Assembly (NCBI GenBank): GCA_023425645.1 | Contig: JAFACG010000039.1 | Location: forward strand, 10,952 to 74,951 | Source: Pseudomonadota bacterium | Lineage (GTDB): Bacteria; Pseudomonadota; Gammaproteobacteria; Burkholderiales; Burkholderiaceae_B | Reading direction: 5' to 3' | Length of the DNA stretch: 64,000 nt | Shown here: positions 17,674 to 25,675 of the stretch, in pieces | Layout of the letters: every line of letters starts with the position of its first letter | Position numbering within the stretch: position 1 is the first letter of the stretch | The notes under the pieces: model-generated | What the model was told of the DNA's origin: nothing | Database searches by the model: none | Seen by the model: only the letters and a program-made list of their open reading frames with translations | Program-made: the position numbers and the translations under genes

Positions 17674-18441
17674 TCAAGCGCGGGCCAGCAGCAGGGCCAT
17701 GATGAGCACCAGCATGCAGGCGAAGATGAATTTCAGCCGGGGTTCGGGCAGGCGATAGGCCAGGCGCACCCCGTACGGCACCAGGGCCAGGCTGCCCAGC
17801 GCCATGGGCAGGCCCACCTGCCAGCTGGCCTGCCCGTGCACGGCGTAGGTCAGCAAGGCCACCAGCGTGCCCGGGATGATCATGGACAGCGCCAGGCCTT
17901 GCGCGCCGGTCTGGCTGTAGCCCATGCGGCTGGTCAGGAACGGCACGACCAGCACCGAGCCGCCCACGCCGAAGATGCCGCCGGCCAGCCCCGCCATCAT
18001 GCCCACGCCCACGTACCAGGCCCAGCCGAAGGAGTCCGGATCGGGCCGGCTGCGGGCGGGGCCGCGCCTGCCCAGGCTCTGGTGGAAATAATACAGGGCG
18101 ATGAGCAGCACGAACACCGAATAGATGCGCCGCAGCAGCACGGCATCCATGCCCAGGGCCAGGCGCGCGCCCAGCCAGGTGAAGGCGATGGAGGACAGGG
18201 CGCCCAGGGCGGCGCGGCGAAAGTCGATGTGGTTGCGGCGATGGTACTGGCGCACCGTGAGCAGCACGGCCGGCACCACCATGATGAGAGCCGTGCCCTG
18301 GGCCGTCTGCTGGTCCATGCCCAGGATCAGGCCCAGCAGCGGAATGGCCAGCAGCCCCCCGCCTATGCCCAGCACGCCGCCCGTAAAGCCGATGAGCGCG
18401 CCTCCCAGCAGGCAGGCCAGGATCAATTGAAAACTTGTCAT
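17674..18441 (-). CDS. TauE/SafE-family membrane permease
   Basis: A 255-residue integral membrane protein with about eight helices and the duplicated glycine-rich family motifs GFTGGVLGIGGGLLAIP (near 15-31) and GLAGGIFGVGGSVLVVP (near 145). The family exports sulfite, sulfoacetate or related anions, but many members are uncharacterised, so the substrate is unknown. The real start is the ATG at MTSFQLIL, 7 bases after radA. The gene is followed 9 bases later by kdkA. Confidence 0.88.
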   Translation of the reverse strand: MTSFQLILACLLGGALIGFTGGVLGIGGGLLAIPLLGLILGMDQQTAQGTALIMVVPAVLLTVRQYHRRNHIDFRRAALGALSSIAFTWLGARLALGMDAVLLRRIYSVFVLLIALYYFHQSLGRRGPARSRPDPDSFGWAWYVGVGMMAGLAGGIFGVGGSVLVVPFLTSRMGYSQTGAQGLALSMIIPGTLVALLTYAVHGQASWQVGLPMALGSLALVPYGVRLAYRLPEPRLKFIFACMLVLIMALLLARA

Positions 18442-18448
18442 GAAATCG

Positions 18449-19834
18449 CTACAGGTTGCGCAGGCGCTCGACCGCGTCCTCGACCCGGTCCACGGCCCAG
18501 ATCTCCAGTCCCTCGATGGGCTGGCGCGGCGCATTGCTCTTGGGAATGAGCGCGATGCCGAAGCCCAGCTTGGCCGCTTCGCGCAGGCGCTCCTGCCCAC
18601 GCGGGGCCGGGCGGACCTCGCCGGCCAGGCCGATCTCGCCGAACACCACCAGCCCGCGCGGCAGGGGGCGGTTGTTCAGGGACGACAAGATGGCCAGCAG
18701 CACGGCCAGGTCGGCGGCCGGCTCGGTGATCTTGACGCCGCCCACGGCGTTGACAAACACGTCCTGGTCGTAAGTGACCACGCCCGCGTGGCGATGCATG
18801 ACCGCCAGCAGCATGGCCAGCCGCGAGCTTTCCAGGCCCACGGACAGGCGGCGCGGATTGGGCACGTGGGCCGAATCCACCAGCGCCTGGATCTCCACCA
18901 GCAGGGGCCGCGTGCCTTCCTGCGTGGCCATGACGCAGGAGCCGGCCACGCTTTGCGAATGCTGCGACAAGAACAGCGCGGACGGGTTGCTCACGCCCTT
19001 GAGGCCTTTCTCCGTCATGGCGAACACGCCCAGCTCGTTGACCGCGCCAAAGCGGTTCTTGAAGGCGCGCACCATGCGGAAGGAGGAATGCGTGTCGCCT
19101 TCGAAATACAGCACCGTGTCCACGATGTGCTCCAGCACGCGCGGGCCGGCCAGCGTGCCGTCCTTGGTGACGTGGCCGATGAAGATCATGGCGGTGCCGC
19201 TCTGCTTGGCCAGGCGGGTCAGCTGTGCGGCGCACTCGCGCACCTGCGACACCGAACCGGGCGCGGCGCTGAGCTGGTCCGAATACAGCGTCTGGATGGA
19301 GTCGATGACCACGATGCGGGGCTGGTGCGACTGCAGGGCCTCGCTGATGGACTCCAGCCGGATCTCGGCCAGCAGGTCCACGCCCTGCGTGGGCACGCCC
19401 AGGCGCCGGGCCCGCAGGGCCACCTGCTCGGCGGATTCTTCGCCGGTAACGTACAGGACCTTGGTCTGCTGGGCCAGGGAGGCCATGGCCTGCAGCAGCA
19501 GCGTGGACTTGCCCACGCCCGGATCGCCGCCGATCAGGATCACGCCGCCTTCCACCAGCCCGCCGCCCAGCACGCGATCGAATTCGCCGATGCCGGTGGG
19601 CACGCGCGGCAGTTCGCGCGCCTGGACGTCGGACAGACTTTGCACCGGGCTGGAACCGGCCAGGGAAGCGAAACGGTGCGAGGAAGCCGCCGCAGGCGAC
19701 TCCACGGTCTCCTGCAGGCTGTTCCAGGCCCCGCAGGCCGGACATTTGCCGGCCCACTTGGGCGTGTCGGCCCCGCATTCGTTGCAGACAAAGACGATCT
19801 TGGCCTTGCGGCCGGCGCGCGCGCCTGTGGCCAT
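18449..19834 (-). CDS. radA: DNA repair protein RadA
   Basis: A 461-residue RecA-related ATPase that drives branch migration during recombination. Seen: the N-terminal four-cysteine zinc finger with CNECG and CPACG (Cys17, 20, 31, 34), Walker A GGDPGVGKS (102-110), the RadA-specific KNRFG motif around residue 255, and a C-terminal Lon-like domain. I chose the ATG at MATGARAG; a TTG 6 bases earlier is possible and would overlap the stop of the upstream SDR gene. Confidence 0.97.
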   Translation of the reverse strand: MATGARAGRKAKIVFVCNECGADTPKWAGKCPACGAWNSLQETVESPAAASSHRFASLAGSSPVQSLSDVQARELPRVPTGIGEFDRVLGGGLVEGGVILIGGDPGVGKSTLLLQAMASLAQQTKVLYVTGEESAEQVALRARRLGVPTQGVDLLAEIRLESISEALQSHQPRIVVIDSIQTLYSDQLSAAPGSVSQVRECAAQLTRLAKQSGTAMIFIGHVTKDGTLAGPRVLEHIVDTVLYFEGDTHSSFRMVRAFKNRFGAVNELGVFAMTEKGLKGVSNPSALFLSQHSQSVAGSCVMATQEGTRPLLVEIQALVDSAHVPNPRRLSVGLESSRLAMLLAVMHRHAGVVTYDQDVFVNAVGGVKITEPAADLAVLLAILSSLNNRPLPRGLVVFGEIGLAGEVRPAPRGQERLREAAKLGFGIALIPKSNAPRQPIEGLEIWAVDRVEDAVERLRNL

Positions 19835-19836
19835 CG

Positions 19837-20553
19837 TCAACGCCCCGCCAGGCTGCCGCCGCCGTCCACGCCCAGGTTCTGGCCGGTGATGAAGGCGGCC
19901 TCGTCGCTGAGCAGGAAGGTCACGGCGGCGGCCACTTCGCCCGCCTGCCCGAAGCGCCCCAGCGGGATGGAGGCCAGGCTGCGCTGTTCGGCTTCGCTGC
20001 CCACGGGATGCGTGGCGCGGAACAATTCGGTTTCAATGGGGCCTGGCGAGACGGCGTTGACCGTGATCCCGTAGGGAGCCAGCTCCAGCGCCCAGGTGCG
20101 GGTGCAGCCCAGCAAGGCGCTCTTGGCGGCCGAGTAGCTGGTGCGGTCGCTGCCGCCATGCACCGCCCGGCTGCAGATGTTGACGATGCGGCCTTCCTTG
20201 CGGGCCTTCATGGACGGGATGAAGGCCTGGGTCACCTGCACGGCCACGCGCACGTTCAGGTCGAAGACCTGGTAGAGATTGCCCAGGTCCACCTGCCCGA
20301 TGGGCTCGGGCGCCACGGCGCCCACATTGTTGACCACGGCGTCCACCGGGTACTTTTCGCGAATGACGCGCAGCATTTCCTCGGTCTCGCCCGCATTGCT
20401 CAGGTCGCAGGAATACAGGTAGCCGGGAAAGTCGATGTTTTCCGTATGGCGGGCAAGGCCCACCACGTGGGCGCCGGCGTCCGCCAGGCGTTGGCTGATG
20501 GCCCAGCCTATGCCTTTGGTGGCGCCGGTGATCAATACGCATTTGTTCTTCAT
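19837..20553 (-). CDS. SDR-family oxidoreductase
   Basis: A 238-residue classical short-chain dehydrogenase. Seen: the cofactor motif TGATKGIG (9-16), NNVG (75-78, where NNAG is usual), catalytic Ser128, and YSAAK with Tyr140 and Lys144. PGPIETELF follows and INVDGG-like GVDGGG lies near the C-terminus. It resembles 3-oxoacyl-ACP reductase-like SDRs, but the substrate is not determinable. It lies between alr and radA on the same strand: 18 bases after alr and almost touching radA. Confidence 0.9.
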   Translation of the reverse strand: MKNKCVLITGATKGIGWAISQRLADAGAHVVGLARHTENIDFPGYLYSCDLSNAGETEEMLRVIREKYPVDAVVNNVGAVAPEPIGQVDLGNLYQVFDLNVRVAVQVTQAFIPSMKARKEGRIVNICSRAVHGGSDRTSYSAAKSALLGCTRTWALELAPYGITVNAVSPGPIETELFRATHPVGSEAEQRSLASIPLGRFGQAGEVAAAVTFLLSDEAAFITGQNLGVDGGGSLAGR

Positions 20554-20571
20554 GGCCCTGCCTTCGAGGTG

Positions 20572-21702
20572 TTAATCCTGGATGATGCGCGGCACGCGCG
20601 GCGCGACGGCGCAAATCAGTTCATAGCCCAAGGTGCCGGCGGCGGCCGCCACCTCGTCCACGCAGGGGCCGCCCTGGCCAAACAGCACGACCTGGCTGCC
20701 CACTCCCGCGGCGGGCACGGGCGTCAGGTCGACGGCCAGCATGTCCATGGATACGCGGCCCACCAGGCGGGTGCGCACGCCATTGACCACCACCGGCGTG
20801 CCGGTACCCGCATGGCGCGGATAGCCGTCCGCGTAGCCGCAGGCCACCACGCCCACGCGCATGGGCTGCTCGGCCACATAAGTATGACCATAGCCCACGC
20901 CTTCGCCCTGTTTGACGCCGCGCACGCTGATCAGTTCGGCCGCCAGGGTCATGCCGGCCTCCAGGCCGAAATCCTGTGCGCTGATGTCGGCGAAGGGCGA
21001 GCTGCCGTACAGGCAGATGCCGGGCCGCACCCATTGCGCAGGGCCCGCGGGCATGTAGGCGCCCAGATCGGGGCTGAGCGTGGCGGCCGAATTGCAGATG
21101 CTGACCGGACCGGGCAGGCCGTCGGTGATGCGGGTGAAGCAGCGGATCTGCTCCAGAGTCGCGTCGATATTGTCGTCGGCGCGCGCGAAATGGGTCATCT
21201 TGCCCACCACGCCCAGCTTGCCGGCCTTTTGCAGGCGCTGCGCGCGCGCGAAGGCGGCCGGATAATCGTCCACGCTGAAGCCCAGGCGGTTCATGCCCGT
21301 GTTGAGCTTGACCATGGCGTCCAGCGCCCGGCCTCCGGCCCATTGCTCCAGCATCTTGAGTTGTTCGTGCCCATGGATGACGGTGGACAGGCCGTAATGC
21401 GCCAGCACCTCCAGGTCCTCGGGCTGGAAAAAGCCTTCCAGCAGCAGGATGGGGCGCGTCCAGCCCACTTCGCGGCAACGCACGGCCTCCTGCAGATCCA
21501 GCATGGCCAGTCCTTCGGCGGCCTGAAAGGCGCGCACGGCGTTCTCGATGCCATGTCCGTAGGCATCGGCCTTCATCACCGCCCAGATATTCGGCCGCCG
21601 CGCACCCGACATGGAGGTTGCGCTGTTCAGGCTCTGGATGACGACATCGAGATTGTGACGCAGCGACGACACATGAATGGTCGCCGATATAGGACGTGGC
21701 AT
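20572..21702 (-). CDS. alr: Alanine racemase
   Basis: Converts L-alanine to D-alanine for peptidoglycan. The 376 residues have an N-terminal PLP barrel and C-terminal beta domain. Seen: AVMKADAYGHG (41-51) with the PLP lysine Lys44, the CLYGSSP region, and GVGYGHTY, which carries the second catalytic tyrosine. I chose the ATG at MPRPISAT, preceded by GGGGAG; a TTG 12 bases upstream is less likely. It is the first gene of the alr-SDR-radA-TauE-kdkA run and diverges from hpnC. Confidence 0.95.
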   Translation of the reverse strand: MPRPISATIHVSSLRHNLDVVIQSLNSATSMSGARRPNIWAVMKADAYGHGIENAVRAFQAAEGLAMLDLQEAVRCREVGWTRPILLLEGFFQPEDLEVLAHYGLSTVIHGHEQLKMLEQWAGGRALDAMVKLNTGMNRLGFSVDDYPAAFARAQRLQKAGKLGVVGKMTHFARADDNIDATLEQIRCFTRITDGLPGPVSICNSAATLSPDLGAYMPAGPAQWVRPGICLYGSSPFADISAQDFGLEAGMTLAAELISVRGVKQGEGVGYGHTYVAEQPMRVGVVACGYADGYPRHAGTGTPVVVNGVRTRLVGRVSMDMLAVDLTPVPAAGVGSQVVLFGQGGPCVDEVAAAAGTLGYELICAVAPRVPRIIQD

Positions 21703-21786
21703 GGCTCTCCCCAAAGGAATCTGAGAGTCTAAACCAGCCCCTGTGGAAACGAAAGTCGTGGGGATGTTGCGCCTGTAACAAGAACC

Positions 21787-21815
21787 TGAACAGGCTCCCG
21801 GGTCTGCCGTATACT
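21787..21815 (+). promoter_or_regulatory. Putative hpnC promoter
   Basis: TGAACA (21787-21792) and TATACT (21810-21815) are 17 bases apart, as expected for a sigma-70 promoter. A start about 7 bases after the -10 would fall within 2-3 bases of the hpnC ATG at 21824, implying a leaderless or nearly leaderless mRNA. Confidence 0.55.
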
Positions 21816-21823
21816 GGCGGGCT

Positions 21824-22693
21824 ATGTCTATCGAGCATTATGAAAACTTCCCTGTCGCCTCGGTCCTGTTGCCGCGCCGCCTGCGCCGCCCCGTGGTGGA
21901 CATCTATCGCTTTGCCCGCAGCGCCGACGACATCGCCGACGAAGGCGATCTGAGCGCCGGCGAGCGCCTGGCGCTGCTGGACCAGTTCCAGGCCGGCATC
22001 GAGCAGCTGCAGTATCACCAGCCGCCCATGCTGGACGACCCGCACAGCCACATCTTCGTGCCGCTGGCCGCCACCATCCGTGACTTTCAGTTACCGCTCA
22101 AGCCTTTCCTGGACCTGCTCTCGGCCTTCCGCCAGGACGTCACCACGCAGCGTTACGCCGACATGGCCGCTCTGCTGGACTACAGCTCCCGCTCGGCCAA
22201 TCCGGTCGGCCGGCTGATGCTGCACCTGTACCAGGCCCACGAGCCCGAATTGCTGGACATGGCCGACGCCATCTGCACCGGCCTGCAACTGGTCAATTTC
22301 TGGCAGGATGTGGCCATGGACTGGCACAAGAACCGCGTCTACATCCCGCAGGAACTGCTGCAGCAGCACGGCCTGGACGACGGCTACATCGAAGCGCGCT
22401 GCCTGCTGCAGCGCCAGCCCGGCGCCGACGATCGCTGGCAGGAGATGATGCAGCTGCTCGCCACCGACGCGCGCCAGCGTCTACAATCAGGCATGCCGCT
22501 GGCCGCGCACCTGCCGGGGCGCATCGGGCTGGAACTCAAGCTGATGGTCCTGGGCGGCCTGCGCATCCTGGAACGCCTGGAAGCGGTGCGTTTCGATGTG
22601 TTTTCCCGCCGCCCCACCCTGGCCCGCCTGGACTGGCTGCGACTGATCGCCCGCGGCCTGAGCCGCTTCCCCCTTTCCACCTCAGCGTCCTGA
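21824..22693 (+). CDS. hpnC: Squalene synthase HpnC
   Basis: A 289-residue trans-isoprenyl diphosphate synthase. In the HpnCDE pathway HpnC converts hydroxy-squalene precursor chemistry downstream of HpnD: presqualene diphosphate is turned into hydroxysqualene. Seen: the family N-terminus MSIEHYENFPVAS, the first aspartate motif SADDIADE (33-40) and the second, VNFWQDVAMD, around residue 160. It starts the hpnCDE operon. No Shine-Dalgarno is evident, and a good -10 lies only 8 bases before the ATG. Confidence 0.93.
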   Translation: MSIEHYENFPVASVLLPRRLRRPVVDIYRFARSADDIADEGDLSAGERLALLDQFQAGIEQLQYHQPPMLDDPHSHIFVPLAATIRDFQLPLKPFLDLLSAFRQDVTTQRYADMAALLDYSSRSANPVGRLMLHLYQAHEPELLDMADAICTGLQLVNFWQDVAMDWHKNRVYIPQELLQQHGLDDGYIEARCLLQRQPGADDRWQEMMQLLATDARQRLQSGMPLAAHLPGRIGLELKLMVLGGLRILERLEAVRFDVFSRRPTLARLDWLRLIARGLSRFPLSTSAS

Positions 22694-22699
22694 ACGTCC

Positions 22700-23563
22700 A
22701 TGAGCCCAGACGAGTACTGTCAGAACAAGGCGGCCCAGAGCGGCTCCAGCTTCTACTACGCCTTTCTGTTCCTGCCGCCCGAGCGCCGCCGCGCCATCAC
22801 GGCCCTGTACGCCTTCTGTCGCGAGGTGGACGACGTGGTGGACGAAGTGCACGAAGAATCCGTGGCGCGCATGAAGCTGGTCTGGTGGCGCAGCCAGGTG
22901 GCCGAACTCTACCAGGGCCGCACGCAGCACCCGGTCATGAAGGCGCTGGCGCCGCACGTGCAGACCTTCGGCCTGCCGGAGGATCAATTGCTGGCCGTCA
23001 TCGACGGCATGGAAATGGACCTGGACCAGGCCCGCTACCAGAGCTGGGAGGATTTGAAGCGCTACTGCTGGCACGCGGCAGGCGTGGTCGGCCTTCTGTC
23101 GGCGCGCATCTTCGGCCAGACGCAGGAGCAGACCAGCGATTATGCCGAGAAGCTGGGCCTGGCCTTCCAGCTCACGAACATCATTCGCGACGTGGGCGAC
23201 GACGCTCGCCGCGGACGCATCTACCTGCCCCAGGACGAGCTGGACCGCTTCGGCGTGCGCGCCTCGGAGATCCTGGACCACCAGCATTCGGAACGCTTCG
23301 AAGCCCTGATGGCCTTCCAGACCGAACGGGCGCAAGGGCTGTACCGCGAGGCCATGCGCGCCCTGCCGGCCGCCGATCGGCGCGCCCAGCGTCCGGGCCT
23401 GCTGATGGCCGCCATCTACCATGCCCTGCTGGATGAAATTGCACGCGACCGCTGGCACGTGCTGGAGCAGCACATTTCGCTCACGCCCATCCGCAAGCTG
23501 TGGCTGGCCTGGAAGACCTGGGTGTCGGGCGGACGCGGGCTGCAGCGCAAGCTGAGCAAATGA
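22700..23563 (+). CDS. hpnD: Presqualene diphosphate synthase HpnD
   Basis: A 287-residue squalene/phytoene synthase-family enzyme that condenses two farnesyl diphosphates to presqualene diphosphate. Seen: FCREVDDVVDEV (39-50) with the first Asp-rich motif, and TNIIRDVGDDARRGR around 150-165 with the second. It starts 6 bases after hpnC and its stop overlaps the hpnE ATG (ATGA), so the three are translationally linked. Phytoene synthase activity cannot be fully ruled out from one protein, but the hpnC-hpnD-hpnE trio points to squalene. Confidence 0.93.
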   Translation: MSPDEYCQNKAAQSGSSFYYAFLFLPPERRRAITALYAFCREVDDVVDEVHEESVARMKLVWWRSQVAELYQGRTQHPVMKALAPHVQTFGLPEDQLLAVIDGMEMDLDQARYQSWEDLKRYCWHAAGVVGLLSARIFGQTQEQTSDYAEKLGLAFQLTNIIRDVGDDARRGRIYLPQDELDRFGVRASEILDHQHSERFEALMAFQTERAQGLYREAMRALPAADRRAQRPGLLMAAIYHALLDEIARDRWHVLEQHISLTPIRKLWLAWKTWVSGGRGLQRKLSK

Positions 23564-24852
23564 ACGTCGCCGTCATCGGCGCTGGCTGGGCCGGCTGCGC
23601 CGCTGCCTGGCGCCTGAAGACCCTGGGGCATCAGCCCGAAGTCTTCGAAGCTTCCCGCCATATCGGCGGAAGAGCGCGCCGGATCCGCAGCCCCGGCCTG
23701 GGGCGCGAACTGGACAATGGCCAGCACATCCTGCTGGGCGCCTATTCCCAGACCCTGCAATTGATGCGCGAACTAGGGCTGGACGAGTCCACGCGCCTGC
23801 TGCGCCAGGACCTGGACGTGGTCGCCGCCCGGGGAGACTTCCGCCTGCGCAACCGCGCCCTGCCCGCCCCCTGGCACCTGCTGGCCGGCCTGCTGACTGC
23901 GCAGGGCATAGGCTGGGCGCAAAAATACCGGCTGGCCCGCTTCTGCCGCCGGCTCGAGAAACACCACTGGCGTACTCCCCCCGGCCTGACCGTACTGCAA
24001 CTGCTGCACAGCCAAGGGCAGGACGCCGAGCTGATCCGGCTGTTCTGGCAGCCGCTGTGCGTGGCCGCCATGAACACGCCCATCGAGCAGGCCTGCGCCC
24101 AGTTGTTCGCCCACGTGCTGCGCGACAGCCTGGGCGGCCCGCGCCCGGCCAGCCAGACCCTGATCCCGTTGACGGATCTGAGCCGCTTGTGGTGCGAACC
24201 GGCCCTGCAGGGCCTGCCCGTCCACCTGGGCAGCCGGGTGCGCGAACTGCAGCTGCATGAGCACGGCGTGGAGGTGGACGGCCGGCGCTTCGACGCCGCG
24301 ATACTGGCCTGCCCGCCCCCGCAAGCCCTACGCCTGCTAGAGACACTGCCGCCGGCCCGCGGCAGTGCGGAGCTGCTGGCCGACCTGAAGGCCATGCAAT
24401 ACGTGCCCATCGCCACCCTGTACCTGGATCTGGAGCGCGCCTGGCAACTGCCGCAGCCCATGCTGATGCTGGCCGACGACACCGGCTGCGCCGGCCAGTG
24501 GCTGTTCGACCACAGCGCGCTCAAGCCCGGCAGCGGGGAGACGCTGGCCAGCGTGGTGGTCAGCGACGCCGTTCGTCTGCAGGCGCTGGAACGCGGCCAG
24601 GCCGTCGCGGCCATCCTGGAACAGATCCGGAGCCAGACCCGGCGCTTCGGCCCCATGCCGGCCGTGCGCGCCACTGAACTCATCATCGAAAAACGGGCCA
24701 CCTTCGCCGCCCTACCCGGCCTGCGCCGCCCTTCCGCCGCCACGCCGTGGCCGGCCCTGCGCCTGGCGGGCGATTGGACCGACACCGGCTACCCCGGCGT
24801 GCTAGAAGGCGCGGTGCGCAGCGGCCTGCAGGCGGCGCAGAACCTGGCCTGA
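23560..24852 (+). CDS. hpnE: Hydroxysqualene dehydroxylase HpnE
   Basis: A 430-residue FAD-dependent amine-oxidase-fold protein that removes the hydroxyl of hydroxysqualene to give squalene. Seen: the dinucleotide-binding motif GAGWAG (7-12) with HIGGRARR (about 36-43), and the C-terminal FAD contact LRLAGDWTDTGYPGVLEGA. The start is the ATG at MNVAVIG overlapping the hpnD stop; an upstream in-frame start lies inside hpnD. It ends 22 bases from the convergent speG. No squalene-hopene cyclase is in the window. Confidence 0.92.
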   Translation: MNVAVIGAGWAGCAAAWRLKTLGHQPEVFEASRHIGGRARRIRSPGLGRELDNGQHILLGAYSQTLQLMRELGLDESTRLLRQDLDVVAARGDFRLRNRALPAPWHLLAGLLTAQGIGWAQKYRLARFCRRLEKHHWRTPPGLTVLQLLHSQGQDAELIRLFWQPLCVAAMNTPIEQACAQLFAHVLRDSLGGPRPASQTLIPLTDLSRLWCEPALQGLPVHLGSRVRELQLHEHGVEVDGRRFDAAILACPPPQALRLLETLPPARGSAELLADLKAMQYVPIATLYLDLERAWQLPQPMLMLADDTGCAGQWLFDHSALKPGSGETLASVVVSDAVRLQALERGQAVAAILEQIRSQTRRFGPMPAVRATELIIEKRATFAALPGLRRPSAATPWPALRLAGDWTDTGYPGVLEGAVRSGLQAAQNLA

Positions 24853-24867
24853 GGGCTGCAGGCCCTC
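24851..24867. terminator. Short hairpin between hpnE and speG
   Basis: GAGGGC and GCCCTC pair across a TGCAG loop between the two convergent genes. There is no clear T-run on either side, so terminator function is uncertain. Confidence 0.35.
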
Positions 24868-24874
24868 CGCGTCC

Positions 24875-25435
24875 TTACTGGGCGAGCGGCGTCACCATGC
24901 TCGGCTGCGCGGGACGGTGGATGGCGAAGAAATCCTGCTGGAACAGGCGCATGCGCACCACGTCCCGATACTGGCCGTTGATGAAGAACTCGTGCTTGAG
25001 TTCGCCCTCCACTTCGAAGCCGAACTTCTTGTAGATGTGGATGGCCTTGACGTTTTCCTTGTCCACGATCAACACGATCTTGTAGAGGTTCAACACGCCA
25101 AAGCCATACTCGATGGCCTGCAGCGTGGCGCGCGAGGCAATTCCTTTTCCCTGGAACTCCGGCGCGATGATGATCTGGAATTCGGCCCGGCGATGCACAT
25201 GGTCTATCTCGACCAGTTCCACGACCCCCGCCGCCTGTCCTTCCCACTGCACGATGAAGCGGCGTTCCCGCTGGTCGTGAATGTGCTCGTCATACAGGGC
25301 GGCCAGTTCCCCGTAGGTTTCATAGGGTTCCTCGAACCAATAGCGCATGACATTGGCGTTGTTGTCCAGCAGGTGCACGAAGCGCAGGTCTTCGCGCTCC
25401 AGGGGCCGAAGTTTCACATGGGTGTCCTTGCTCAT
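24875..25435 (-). CDS. speG: Spermidine N1-acetyltransferase
   Basis: A 186-residue GNAT enzyme that acetylates spermidine and spermine with acetyl-CoA, preventing polyamine toxicity. From memory it matches E. coli SpeG closely along the whole length: [27 protein letters not shown], and the acetyl-CoA loop [11 protein letters not shown], with NGQYRD near the end. The start is the ATG at MSKDTHVK, with GGAG 8 bases before it; a longer frame lacks a ribosome site. An inverted repeat at 25495-25520 lies in its promoter region. It converges with hpnE. Confidence 0.95.
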   Translation of the reverse strand: MSKDTHVKLRPLEREDLRFVHLLDNNANVMRYWFEEPYETYGELAALYDEHIHDQRERRFIVQWEGQAAGVVELVEIDHVHRRAEFQIIIAPEFQGKGIASRATLQAIEYGFGVLNLYKIVLIVDKENVKAIHIYKKFGFEVEGELKHEFFINGQYRDVVRMRLFQQDFFAIHRPAQPSMVTPLAQ

Positions 25436-25494
25436 CTCTTTTTCTCCATTTCGAATCGTAGGCGTGGCCGACGCCGCCAGGCGGAAGCTTTCGC

Positions 25495-25520
25495 AATGAT
25501 CAAGCCGACGCTCGATCATT
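25495..25520 (-). promoter_or_regulatory. Inverted repeat upstream of speG
   Basis: AATGATC (25495-25501) is repeated inverted as GATCATT (25514-25520), 60-85 bases before the speG ATG. Another AATGATC lies at 25553-25559 and an AATTGATC at 25533-25540. This is a candidate operator; the regulator is unknown. Confidence 0.4.
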
Positions 25521-25621
25521 CTCTACCGAAAGAATTGATCCATAAAGTTGAAAATGATCGATTCCATTGATGAGTCTTTGTCGGCGGAGTGATTCTTCGA
25601 CACAGGCCAGGGCCACCGGGA

Positions 25622-25650
25622 AGAAAAAAACCCCTGGCAAGCCAGGGGTT
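25622..25650 (-). terminator. Intrinsic terminator after thrC
   Basis: On the minus strand AACCCCTGGC pairs with GCCAGGGGTT across a TT loop and runs into TTTTTCTT, 26 bases after the thrC stop. It separates thrC from speG. Confidence 0.92.
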
Positions 25651-25675
25651 TCGCAAGCAGAAAGGCCGGCGCCGA

